Below are positions 10,842-20,159 of a stretch of 64,000 nucleotides of DNA, in pieces. A model generated the notes under the pieces. That model did no database searches, was not told the origin of the DNA, and saw only the letters and a list, made by a program, of their open reading frames with translations. The position numbers and the translations under genes are program-made. The DNA is from Spirosoma fluviale (lineage in GTDB: Bacteria; Bacteroidota; Bacteroidia; Cytophagales; Spirosomataceae), in assembly GCA_945866095.1 (NCBI GenBank), contig CAMBGA010000001.1:1-64000 (forward strand), written 5' to 3'. Every line of letters starts with the position of its first letter. The stretch's first letter is position 1.

Positions 10842-11288
10842 ATGGAAGAGGAAAATAATATTGCATTTCGGTCATTATGTCCTATCGCAACCGGCTTAGA
10901 TGTGTTGGGTGACAAATGGACTTTGTTAATTCTAAGGGACATGATTTTTGGTCATAAAAAGCTGTTTAATGAGTTTAAAGAATCTCCTGAAAAGGTGCCG
11001 AGTAAAATGTTATCGAATCGCTTAAGAAAACTCGAGAACAGAGGTTTTATTACGCGGGCTAAAGGGAAAATAAACAAGAAAAGTGTTTATTATTTGTTAG
11101 AAGACAAGGGATTGGAAACACTTCCCTTAATGGTTGAGTTAATGTTGTTTACGACCAAGTATTATTATGATCACCTGGGCGATACGTATACTGGGGATGT
11201 GAAAACAAAAATGAAAACAGATAGGGCTAATTACATCAAAAATATCAGTACGAATTACGCGCAATTCAAAAAAATGCTAGTCATTTAA
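10842..11288 (+). CDS. HxlR-family winged-helix transcriptional regulator
   Basis: CPIATGLDVLGDKWTLLILRDMIFGHKKLFNEF...MLSNRLRKLENRGFITR. Confidence 0.92.
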   Translation: MEEENNIAFRSLCPIATGLDVLGDKWTLLILRDMIFGHKKLFNEFKESPEKVPSKMLSNRLRKLENRGFITRAKGKINKKSVYYLLEDKGLETLPLMVELMLFTTKYYYDHLGDTYTGDVKTKMKTDRANYIKNISTNYAQFKKMLVI

Positions 11289-11314
11289 TCATTCGTTTAG
11301 CGAATAAATTACAG

Positions 11315-11342
11315 GCCTCGAAAATATTTTTTGAGGCTTTTT
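11315..11342 (+). terminator. Rho-independent terminator
   Basis: GCCTCGAAAATATTTTTTGAGGC-TTTTT. Confidence 0.7.
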
Positions 11343-11464
11343 CATGTACCCCTCCCCTGGTTTTAAAATGGTTTGATCACAAAAAAATAATTTGATTTAT
11401 AATTAGTATCAAAAAGATATTTTTTATCTTGTCAAATAAATGTTCAATTAATCATACAAAAACA

Positions 11465-12031
11465 ATGAAAAAACTACTATTATCCCTTGTGGTATTGGCA
11501 GCAATGAATGCTTGCACCACGAAAGAAACAAAAAATGCGGAGGCTAATTCTACTGCTCAAGACAAAGAATCAGGCACATTTACTTCTCTAGATGAAAAGT
11601 CGGCAAAAGTAAAAGAGCTTTTAGAAGCTTATGCTAAAAATGACACGATGGTTGGCCATAATCTGTATGTAGATACCGTTCAGGTGTTAGATTTACATGC
11701 AAATAATCAAGAAGGCCCGAATGATGCAACCAAAGTAAATCCAGGTGGTCGCTCAGGCCATTTGCTAGGAGATACGTTTGTACACACGTTAAACACATCA
11801 ATAACGGTTACTACGGGTCCGAATGCCATTAAAACATTTGTATTTGCGGATGGAAGGGTCATTACTGGATATTGGGGTACCTTAGTGGGAATAGGCCGCT
11901 ATACAAAAGCTAGAAATATCGTGCCATTGCATCTTTTGATTTATTGGGAAGGAGATAAAATTGTCAAGATGTATCGAATGTGGGATTCAGCTCCTTTGAA
12001 AGCTGAGATTGCCGCTTCTCAAAAGAAATAA
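11465..12031 (+). CDS. Lipoprotein with SnoaL/NTF2-like domain
   Basis: Lipobox-like MNAC; GGRSGHLLGDTFVHTLNTSITVTTGPNAIKTFVFADGRVITGYWGTLVGIG. Confidence 0.7.
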   Translation: MKKLLLSLVVLAAMNACTTKETKNAEANSTAQDKESGTFTSLDEKSAKVKELLEAYAKNDTMVGHNLYVDTVQVLDLHANNQEGPNDATKVNPGGRSGHLLGDTFVHTLNTSITVTTGPNAIKTFVFADGRVITGYWGTLVGIGRYTKARNIVPLHLLIYWEGDKIVKMYRMWDSAPLKAEIAASQKK

Positions 12032-12185
12032 TTTCAATGATTTAAAGCCCTGCTTTTCTATTTGAAAAGTAGAGTTTTTTAATATAAAATCTTTCTATCA
12101 AAGTGAAGGCAGCAAATCACGTTAAAAAACAGGGCGGAATCTGAAAAGCCATACGAGTAAGAAAAAACTAAATCTAAATTACACA

Positions 12186-12596
12186 ATGAAAAACTTTTTA
12201 ATCTTGGCTGCTTTTGTTCTATTGAATACAGCAGCTTTTGGCCAAGTGCTACCTAAGGGAACTTTGGTGGGCATGCACACTTTTTCTGTTAAATTAAATG
12301 GGAAAACCACCATGCAGCAATTCGAAGATGCGGTTAAAGCCAAATGGGTTCCTGCTTCATCAAAAGCATTTTCTTGTCAAAGCCACGTGTTAAAATTTGT
12401 TCGAGGGAAATCAGCCAATAAAATGGGGGTCTTAATTATTTATAAAAACGATGCGGAAAGAAATAAATTTTATAATCCTGATGGAACGATGAATGCTGGT
12501 GGAAATGCAGCCAACGCTAAAATGAAACCTGTCGCTGACGAGTTGGCCAAGTTAGGAACGATGACCGACGAATATACGGATTGGATTGTTCAATAA
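12186..12596 (+). CDS. Secreted hypothetical protein
   Basis: Signal peptide MKNFLILAAFVLLNTAAFGQ; downstream terminator. Confidence 0.7.
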   Translation: MKNFLILAAFVLLNTAAFGQVLPKGTLVGMHTFSVKLNGKTTMQQFEDAVKAKWVPASSKAFSCQSHVLKFVRGKSANKMGVLIIYKNDAERNKFYNPDGTMNAGGNAANAKMKPVADELAKLGTMTDEYTDWIVQ

Positions 12597-12615
12597 GTAG
12601 TGAAATTAGCCTATT

Positions 12616-12645
12616 AAAAAAGAGGTCGGCCTGACCTCTTTTTTG
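12616..12645 (+). terminator. Rho-independent terminator
   Basis: AAAAAAGAGGTC-GGCCT-GACCTCTTTTTT. Confidence 0.9.
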
Positions 12646-12746
12646 TTTTATGATAAGCTTGTTCATCATCGAATATGCCGAATATTCTGGGGTAATTTTT
12701 TTTCTTCTATGCTTTTTTTAATTTTGAAGCAATCACAACGAATCGC

Positions 12747-13022
12747 ATGAAAACATCTTTTAACAAATACCTCTACATCGGTTTTGTCCTTTTTGGACTG
12801 TACGAATTATTCATAAAACATTCGGCATGGGAGGCCGCGACCCATTTAGGAATTGCGTTAATTTTTGACCCCTTTGATGCCAATCAGCCTTGGAAAGATC
12901 GTCCTCAATGGCAAAAAGCTATTTTGATTCTTCACCTTGCTTTGATCGCAGGGCTATTGGGATATGAAGTTGGCCATAATGAATTTTTGAAAGGAATGGA
13001 AGACGGCTGGAATGGCAAATAA
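12747..13022 (+). CDS. Small membrane protein, hypothetical
   Basis: Two predicted hydrophobic helices; directly upstream of the acyltransferase-like gene. Confidence 0.6.
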   Translation: MKTSFNKYLYIGFVLFGLYELFIKHSAWEAATHLGIALIFDPFDANQPWKDRPQWQKAILILHLALIAGLLGYEVGHNEFLKGMEDGWNGK

Positions 13023-13043
13023 CCAACTAAATTAATTATCAAA

Positions 13044-14248
13044 ATGTCATCAATTTCAGCTGAGGCCACACAAAAAAGAATAGACTCGATCGATGTATTA
13101 AGAGGTATCGTGATGGTCATCATGGCGATCGATCATGTTCGGGATTTTATGCATCAAGGAGCTTTTTTGGATGACCCGCTAAATTTATCGACCACCACTC
13201 CCGTTCTTTTTTTACGCGTTGGATTACCCACCTATGTGCACCTACGTTCGTTTTTCTTTCGGGACTTTCCATCTATTTACAAAGTACTCGCAAGTCTGCA
13301 GCTGAGTTGAGCTCGTTTCTTTTCAAACGCGGACTGTGGCTGATTTTCGTCGAATTTGGCTTGATTACTTTGGGTATGACCTTTAATCCGTTCTATAATT
13401 TACTCATCATGCAGGTTATTTGGGCCATTGGAATTAGCATGATTATTTTAGGTTTTCTGAGTCGTCTGCCCTATAAATTTTTATTAGCTATTGGCCTTTT
13501 CATTGTCTTGGGCCATAATTTATTAGACTTTTTGGAGGCGGAACCGGGATTTAAGGCAGGCTTCTGGTGGGATCTTTTTCACCATGGCTCCTTTGCCATA
13601 TATCCAATCGCGAATGAGCATTTCATTGCGATTATGTATCCCTTTGTTCCTTGGACCGGCCTCATGATTTTGGGTTATTGTTTTGGGATTTTCTTTACCT
13701 CTAACTTCACCTCTGAACATAGGCAAAAAATCTTGTTGAGATTTGGCTTATCATTAATAGGCTTTTTTATCGTCTTACGAGCGATCAATATCTATGGAGA
13801 TCCGCACCCGTGGACTACTCAAACAAATGGATTTAACACGTTTTTATCTTTTATAAAAGTCCATAAATATCCACCTTCTTTGGCCTATATGTCGGTGATG
13901 ATCGGCATCGCTATTTTAGCCTTATCGTTTTTGGAAAACATCCAAAACAAAATAACAAAAGCGTTCCGGGTTTTTGGAAGAACCGCTTTTTTCTATTACA
14001 TCCTTCATTTCTATCTGGTGCACACCATCTCCATGATTTTGTTCTTTTACAGAGGTCATTCTTTAGTGGACGCTTTCCAAGCCATGCAATCCATTCCCTT
14101 CCTTTTTAGCATCAAAGGAGAAGGATATAGCCTGGGCATTGTATACCTAATATGGGTTTTTGTGATTAGCGGTCTGTATCCATTATGCAAATGGTATGAT
14201 TCCTACAAAACGGCTCACAAGGAAAAATGGTGGTTAAGCTATTTGTAA
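13044..14248 (+). pseudogene. DUF1624 / heparan-alpha-glucosaminide N-acetyltransferase-like membrane protein, split by a -1 frameshift at 13208-13214
   Basis: [26 protein letters not shown] in the first ORF. The -1 frame from 13214 reads [48 protein letters not shown] and joins the second ORF without a gap. Confidence 0.85.
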
Positions 14249-14282
14249 AAATGGCTAAAGAGTGAGATTAGTTTCGTCTTTC

Positions 14283-14933
14283 TTAATTGACTGTATTGCC
14301 CAATTGCTTATGCGAGCCATCGCAGGTAGGCATTCGTTTTGAGAGTCCGCACCAACAGTCTAAAATACCTTTCCCTTTTAAAATACGAGGCGCGTATTTT
14401 TCAATTCTAGCCTTACGCGTGGCCGATTGTTTAGCCTCCGCAAAATGCAACAAGTAGGCTCGTTGGCGCCCCGGGGTCAAGCCATAAAACGCATGTTGCA
14501 AATCGCTATTAGCCGCAAAGGTTTCTTCCAATTCCGACGGGACCGGATATTCTTCTGTTTTTTTTTCGACAACCTTAAGCCCTGCTTTTTCTACGGCGAC
14601 GGCATTTTGAATATAAGCCTTTAGCACTTCTTCTAGGTCCAGCATTTCTTCCATGCTCGTCAGGCGAATTTGTCGGCCCGACTGTGTATTTTCACCAGGC
14701 TTTCGCAACAGATCTTGTGGGTCTTCCATGAGCGTCCCTTTAAAAAACATCAAGGCAAAATAGTCTTTGAAACCCTGGATAATAATGACATTTGCTTGTT
14801 CGTGCACATAGCAAGGCGCCCCCCATTTTAATTCTTCTCCTAATCCACTGTCCATCACAATGCTTCTCAAAATGGTGAGTTCTTCGCGCCATTTTTTGGC
14901 ATTTAAAAGGAATGCGTCTACTTTTGGGTTCAT
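14283..14933 (-). CDS. YdeI/OmpD-associated (DUF1801-like) protein with C-terminal CDGSH iron-sulfur motif
   Basis: YdeI-like WGAPCYVHEQANVIIIQGFKDYFALMFFKGTL and TPGRQRAYLLHFAEAKQSATRKARIEKYAPRIL; tail CWCGLSKRMPTCDGSH fits C-x-C-x2-S-x3-P-x-C-D-G-S-H. Confidence 0.88.
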   Translation of the reverse strand: MNPKVDAFLLNAKKWREELTILRSIVMDSGLGEELKWGAPCYVHEQANVIIIQGFKDYFALMFFKGTLMEDPQDLLRKPGENTQSGRQIRLTSMEEMLDLEEVLKAYIQNAVAVEKAGLKVVEKKTEEYPVPSELEETFAANSDLQHAFYGLTPGRQRAYLLHFAEAKQSATRKARIEKYAPRILKGKGILDCWCGLSKRMPTCDGSHKQLGNTVN

Positions 14934-15057
14934 GGAGGTTATAAATTAGTCATTATAAATAAAAGAAAAATAAATGGAAGCGGAACAAAAAATAATTCTT
15001 TAAATTTGGCCCACATTGCATTTTAAAAACTCATGTAAACCTAAACTTAAATTAACA

Positions 15058-15579
15058 ATGAAAACAATCAAATCCTTATTGATGGCAGGTCTATTGGTGA
15101 TGACCGCTCAATTATCTTTCGCCCAAGGCCAAGCTCCGGCAAGTCCCAAAATGACGGTTACTGGTGTAATCGGCAAAGCAAATGTTACTCTTGTTTATAG
15201 CAGCCCTTCCGTAAAAGGAAGAAAAATCTGGGGCGAATTAGTTCCGATGGACAAAGTTTGGCGTGCAGGTGCTAACACGGCCACAAGCATTGAAACAGAT
15301 GCTGATATTTCTGTTGGCGGAAATAATTTACCCAAAGGAAAATACTCCATTTACATGATTCCAAGCGAAGGCGAGTGGCAAGTAATCATCAACTCAGAGG
15401 CGGGCCAGTGGGGAGTTAAGCGTGGCGGCGAGACTACTCGCAACGCTGAAAAAGATGTTGTAACGATTAAAGCGAAGCCAAAAAAATCAGATTTTAAAGA
15501 AGCTTTAGAATATAAAGTGGTTAAGAAAGGCATTTCATTTGCTTGGGAAAACATCAAATTGATGATCCCAGCGAAATAA
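15058..15579 (+). CDS. DUF2911 domain-containing secreted protein
   Basis: Signal peptide; YSSPSVKGRKIWGELVPMDKVWRAGANTATSIE, PKGKYSIYMIP. Confidence 0.92.
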   Translation: MKTIKSLLMAGLLVMTAQLSFAQGQAPASPKMTVTGVIGKANVTLVYSSPSVKGRKIWGELVPMDKVWRAGANTATSIETDADISVGGNNLPKGKYSIYMIPSEGEWQVIINSEAGQWGVKRGGETTRNAEKDVVTIKAKPKKSDFKEALEYKVVKKGISFAWENIKLMIPAK

Positions 15580-15604
15580 ATTTCAATCATCGGTGCTTAA
15601 ATTT

Positions 15605-15640
15605 TGCATGCTTAGTATTTCTAGGCATGCATTTTTTTTA
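15605..15640. terminator. Terminator hairpin between convergent genes
   Basis: TGCATGCTTAG-TATTT-CTAGGCATGCA followed by T-tract; A-rich on the other side. Confidence 0.8.
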
Positions 15641-16051
15641 CAGAATTTGATTGAATTCAATGGTCTCCCCGGATGGACCTTTGACATTAAAAAACCGATT
15701 CCCATTTTTCCAAAATGGCAAGAAGGTAGGTGTAGCTTCTAAAATTTCAAAGCCCGCTTTTTTCAAGGTGTCAAAAGCTGAATCTACATCCGAAACGTCA
15801 ATGGCAAAGTGATCAACATGTCCGTTTTTTCTTTCCTTAATTTCCGCTAATTGCTTGTCTGGCATTTGGTATAACTCGACGACCACCTCATGATTTTTCA
15901 TCATCACGCAGGTGCCATATCCTCCGTCAAATTCAAAGGGAGACTCCATCACATTTTTAAATCCAAGGCGCTCGTAGAACGGAATGGATATTTCTAAATC
16001 ATGGACGGGGATGCCGATGTGTTGAATTTTCTTTATAAAATCGACTTTCAT
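15638..16051 (-). CDS. VOC family (glyoxalase-like) protein
   Basis: KKIQHIGIPVHDLEISIPFYERLGFK...VDHFAIDVSDVDSAF...GPSGETIEFNQ. Confidence 0.92.
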   Translation of the reverse strand: MKVDFIKKIQHIGIPVHDLEISIPFYERLGFKNVMESPFEFDGGYGTCVMMKNHEVVVELYQMPDKQLAEIKERKNGHVDHFAIDVSDVDSAFDTLKKAGFEILEATPTFLPFWKNGNRFFNVKGPSGETIEFNQIL

Positions 16052-16152
16052 GTCTATTAAGGCTTTGGTTTAAAAGCCTAAAATAGGGAAAAACCATCGA
16101 TTTAAACTATACTTAGGCTTCAAAGGAAACCTATTGGCAAAGAAGAGGCTCA

Positions 16153-16404
16153 TTAAGCAACCTCCTCTAATTCAGATAACTCTTCTAAAAAATCGTAGAC
16201 CAATTGATAATAGTTCGTAGCTAAATCGCCAGCTTCATTATCTTGTGACAAATCAAAAATAGAATGATTCATAACACAGGTATCGAAAATTTCATCGACG
16301 ATATAGTCCACGTCAAAAATAGATTTTGACGAATTTAAATGAACGCGATATTCATTTTTGATCACGTTTTTTTGGGCTTCAGTTAACGGGTTGATTGATA
16401 GCAT
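16153..16404 (-). CDS. Small acidic hypothetical protein
   Basis: ORF with ATG start and no overlapping alternative. Confidence 0.5.
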   Translation of the reverse strand: MLSINPLTEAQKNVIKNEYRVHLNSSKSIFDVDYIVDEIFDTCVMNHSIFDLSQDNEAGDLATNYYQLVYDFLEELSELEEVA

Positions 16405-16690
16405 GGTTGTTATTTTTTACACTTAAATATACCTTAGTTTTTTAATCTAAAGGATACAATAATATTAAAAAATTGTTAAGAATTTTGATTCGTTTTCCTC
16501 GTATTTTGGGCATCATTTTTCAGGGAAAATCTGAGAGAAATAAACGGCCGTTGGTATGGGAAAATCCATGATTTGAGGTTGGGAATAAAAGGATCCATGT
16601 GCTTTCTCTGTAGGCTATTAAGCACCTTTGTCAACCTAAATGAATGGTCTCTAGAAATTTTATATTAAATTGGCCTACAAATCTAAACTT

Positions 16691-18091
16691 ATGAAAGAAA
16701 ATCAATCATCACGCAAAAAGTTTTTGCAACAAATAGGAGCCTTAGGCGTAGCAAGCGCCGCTTTTCCATTATCTTCTTTAGCGGCCCAACAAAAATCTGA
16801 GGAACGCATTATGCTCTATGAAAAGCGCGTTTCCGTGGGCGAAAAAATTAGATTAGGGGTGATCGGTTTTGGGGTCCAAGGACACTTCGATCTAGCGACC
16901 GCCCTTAAAGTCCCGGGCGTTGAATTAGCCGGCATTTGTGATCTATACACAGGCCGTATTGAAAATGCCAAAGAATTATATGGCAAAGACCTTTACACCA
17001 CTCGAAATTATAAGGAATTATTAGACCGTGCGGACATCGACGCGGTGATCATCGCAACCACGGATGTTTGGCATTGCCGAATTACCTTGGATGCTTTGGC
17101 CAAAGGAAAACACGTCTATGTGGAAAAGCCCATGGTCTATAAAATAGACGAAGGATATAAAGTCATTCAGGCGCAAAAAAATTCAAATAAAATATTGCAA
17201 GTAGGTTCCCAGCGAGTAAGTAGCCTTGGCCTAGCCAAAGCAAAAGAATTACTAGCCGCCGGAGAAATAGGCAAATTAAATATGGTGAATGCCGTATATG
17301 ACCGCCAAAGCTCCATCGGCGCCTGGGAATATACCATTCCAAAAGACGCCAGTGCTATGTCGACCGACTGGGATCGCTTTGTGGAGGCAACCGGTAAAAT
17401 GGAATTTGACGCCAAGAAATTCTTCTGGTGGAGAGCATTTAAAGAAGTGGGAACGGGAGTAGCCGGTGATTTATTTATTCACTTATTGAGTGGAACCCAT
17501 TTCGTAACGAACTCTTTAGGACCTCAAACCATTGTCAGCACAGGCCAATTCAGTCATTGGAAAGATGGCAGAAACCTACCAGATGTCATGGCGGGAACGA
17601 TGCAATATGGCGATACGGCTGAGCATCCGGCATTCCAACTAACCTTACAAGTAAACTTTATTAGCGGAACGGGCGGCCAAGAAGTTACCCGGTTTATCGG
17701 CTCCGAAGGGGTGATGGATGTTAAAGGAAACAACATCTCGATCAAGCATAGTATTTTGCCGGAAGCCCCAGGCTTTGGCGGATATGATTCTGTTTTCACT
17801 TTCTCCAAAAGTATGCAAGAGGAAATGCAAAAGGAGTACGATGCTAAATGGACCGAAGCGCAGAAAAAGCGTCCATTGAAAGAGGACATTACGTTCAAAC
17901 CACCTACCGGCTACAACGAACATTTAGATCACTTTACTAATTTCTTTGATGCGATTAGAACAGGGAAAGCTGTTGTAGAAGATGCCACGTTTGGTTTTAG
18001 AGCTGCGGCTCCTGCCTTGGCTTGTAACGAAAGTTATTTTTCTAAAAAAATCATTCATTGGGATCCTATTAAAATGAAATTGTTGAAGTAA
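16691..18091 (+). CDS. Gfo/Idh/MocA family oxidoreductase with Tat-like leader
   Basis: SSRKKFLQQIGALGVASAAFPLSSLAA leader; IRLGVIGFGVQGHFDLATAL; HVYVEKPMVYKIDEGYKVI. Confidence 0.93.
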   Translation: MKENQSSRKKFLQQIGALGVASAAFPLSSLAAQQKSEERIMLYEKRVSVGEKIRLGVIGFGVQGHFDLATALKVPGVELAGICDLYTGRIENAKELYGKDLYTTRNYKELLDRADIDAVIIATTDVWHCRITLDALAKGKHVYVEKPMVYKIDEGYKVIQAQKNSNKILQVGSQRVSSLGLAKAKELLAAGEIGKLNMVNAVYDRQSSIGAWEYTIPKDASAMSTDWDRFVEATGKMEFDAKKFFWWRAFKEVGTGVAGDLFIHLLSGTHFVTNSLGPQTIVSTGQFSHWKDGRNLPDVMAGTMQYGDTAEHPAFQLTLQVNFISGTGGQEVTRFIGSEGVMDVKGNNISIKHSILPEAPGFGGYDSVFTFSKSMQEEMQKEYDAKWTEAQKKRPLKEDITFKPPTGYNEHLDHFTNFFDAIRTGKAVVEDATFGFRAAAPALACNESYFSKKIIHWDPIKMKLLK

Positions 18092-18118
18092 GGGATCTTC
18101 CTTTTTCAATAAGTAATT

Positions 18119-18220
18119 TTGACATCGACGTCCACGCAGAATCCATCCCTGACCTATATGGCGCTAACCGCTCGGGCAGTTGATTATGCGATCAATGAAA
18201 AAAAGAAGCGGAATTTGTAA
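18119..18220 (+). pseudogene. C-terminal remnant of a GMC oxidoreductase
   Basis: Frame reads TSTSTQNPSLTYMALTARAVDYAINEKKKRNL-stop, closely resembling the end of the intact GMC at 46641 (TSTSTQNPTLTYMAFAARAANHAIDELNKKNL-stop). Confidence 0.85.
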
Positions 18221-18781
18221 TTAAGAAATGGAAATGCCAAAGCTTTGCAATAAACCGGCTAAGCCATCGCTTGAAAATTTTGCTTTTTTTATTTGGTTGA
18301 TGCTGGGATTAATTTCGTAGGAATGCGCCGTCCTAAAATCGGCCTCAATCAAATTTGTATGATCAAAAAGTGCTCCGGAAAGATCGCAATTATCAAAAAT
18401 CGCTTTTGGGAAATGGGCCTCTGTAAAATCAACTTCCTGTAATTGGCAATTCAGGAAAGAAGTACCCTTCGTTTTGACTTGATAAAAAGACGAAAGGTTT
18501 AGGGAACATCTTTCAAAACTGACTTCAAAAAGAAATGGATTACAAGCCTCAAAACGTAATCCTTGCATTTTGCAATCGGCGAAATGAACTTTTTGCAAAC
18601 AGGCACCACTTAATTGGACCAAACTCACGTTACACGATTCAAATCGGCAATCCAGGAATTTAAAGTTTTTGAAATCGGCGGATTCAAAAGCACAGTTTTT
18701 GAAAATGCAATGGTCATATTCACCCAGCTCTATGACTGAGATTTTTTCAAATGTTTGATCAGCGATGTATGTATTTTGCAT
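18221..18781 (-). CDS. Pentapeptide-repeat protein (Qnr/McbG-like)
   Basis: Series of A(D/N)LxX-type pentapeptides: CAFESADFKNFKFLDCRFESCNV...DNCDLSGALFDHTNLIEADF. Confidence 0.85.
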   Translation of the reverse strand: MQNTYIADQTFEKISVIELGEYDHCIFKNCAFESADFKNFKFLDCRFESCNVSLVQLSGACLQKVHFADCKMQGLRFEACNPFLFEVSFERCSLNLSSFYQVKTKGTSFLNCQLQEVDFTEAHFPKAIFDNCDLSGALFDHTNLIEADFRTAHSYEINPSINQIKKAKFSSDGLAGLLQSFGISIS

Positions 18782-18900
18782 GCATGAAATTAATGCAAAT
18801 GTTGGGTTTCCCAAAATTGCGATTTGAATATAAATGCTGAAATTCAATTTAAGTGACCTTTGTCACAGTTCAATAGTATATAAATGTTGAAATTTGTCCT

Positions 18901-19515
18901 ATGAATGCAGAAATCAAAAAACACTGGGAAACAATTTACCAAACAAAACAGCCCAATGAGGTAAGTTGGACTGAGGAAAAACCATCGGTCTCTTTGGACC
19001 TCATCCACTCATTTAATCTTTCCAAATCAGCTAAAATTATCGATATAGGCGGGGGCGACAGCAAATTGGTCGATTATTTATTGGCCGAGGGCTATAGCGA
19101 TCTATCCGTTTTAGATATTTCGGAAGCGGCGATTGACAGAGCAAAAAAACGATTAGGGAAAAAGGCAAAACAAATTACTTGGATTGTGCAAGATGTATTG
19201 GATTTTAAGCCAAAAGAACAATATGCTATTTGGCACGATCGGGCTGCATTTCATTTCCAAACCGAAGAAAAAACGATTAACTCCTATTTAAATCTAGTGT
19301 CAAAGGCAGTATCTGGCAACGTGATTGTGGGCACTTTTTCTACCGATGGCCCCACCAAATGCAGCGGCCTGGACGTGAAGCAATATGATGAAACAGGGAT
19401 GAAGAGTAGGTTTGAATCCCGGGCATTTAAAAACATTCTTTGCAAGCGAGAAAACCACCTGACACCCATGGGCGCGGTTCAAAATTTTGTTTTTTGCTTA
19501 TTTAAAAAGGTGTGA
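18901..19515 (+). CDS. Class I SAM-dependent methyltransferase
   Basis: HWETIYQTKQPNEVSWTEEKP, IIDIGGGDSKLVDYLL, LDISEAAIDRAKKRLG. Confidence 0.92.
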   Translation: MNAEIKKHWETIYQTKQPNEVSWTEEKPSVSLDLIHSFNLSKSAKIIDIGGGDSKLVDYLLAEGYSDLSVLDISEAAIDRAKKRLGKKAKQITWIVQDVLDFKPKEQYAIWHDRAAFHFQTEEKTINSYLNLVSKAVSGNVIVGTFSTDGPTKCSGLDVKQYDETGMKSRFESRAFKNILCKRENHLTPMGAVQNFVFCLFKKV

Positions 19516-19617
19516 GTTTTTAATGGAGGAAAGGCTTAGGCTAATATTTCTGATGTAATCGTAAATAGCTGATTTTCAATAATTAAGAATTAAAAACAAT
19601 TTTATAACAATATAGAT

Positions 19618-19648
19618 TTTGAATAATTTGTCTCTTTAAATATATTTG
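19618..19648 (+). promoter_or_regulatory. Bacteroidetes-type promoter
   Basis: TTTG (19618-19621) - N19 - TATATTTG (19641-19648), matching the -33 TTTG / -7 TAnnTTTG consensus. Confidence 0.6.
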
Positions 19649-20056
19649 TTTTTTAAAATTAGTTATAAATTATTATTCATTGTCAATCATTAGCCTGTCG
19701 AAGCGCTTTAACAAAAAAAGCTATTTACTTCGTTTGAATCTTTTCTTAAGCACCATATCTGAATTCCATTTTCATGGGATTAAATGCACGCGTTTTTTAA
19801 AAATCCCAAAAGCCTTTTTCACAAATCAGTATGCTGTTATTGATCATTTGGGATTTTGGTCATCAATCAGAGCGGTGCTGTGGATCAGATTATACTTCGA
19901 ATTCTTTATCAATATAAAGCAAACACTTTTCAGTTTTCCTTTAAACATATATTCATTTGGGTTAGCGAACTCTATGAATGAATCTGGTAGAGATCACATA
20001 CATTTTCCATTTTATAACAGTTTGAAAAAAAATATCCATACTTGAGCGACCCTTAT

Positions 20057-20077
20057 AAAGCTCCCGTAAGGAGTTTT
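20057..20077 (+). other. Small hairpin just upstream of the adhesin start
   Basis: AAAGCTCC-CGTAA-GGAGTTTT, 8-bp stem including one G-U. Confidence 0.5.
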
Positions 20078-20159
20078 GAGTAATTCTTTAAAACCTAGTT
20101 CTATGATAAAAAAAGTAATTTTTATTTTAGTTACCTCTATTATTTGTTTTCAATTAAAT

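Noticed and set aside
17554-17923. Minus-strand ORFs (114 and 92 aa) opposite Gfo/Idh/MocA
   Set aside because: Antisense to a well-supported CDS; composition typical of shadow ORFs.
19680-20045. 121-aa ORF upstream of the adhesin as a real protein
   Set aside because: Non-ATG start, Phe-rich biased composition and no recognisable motif; treated as probable leader RNA instead.
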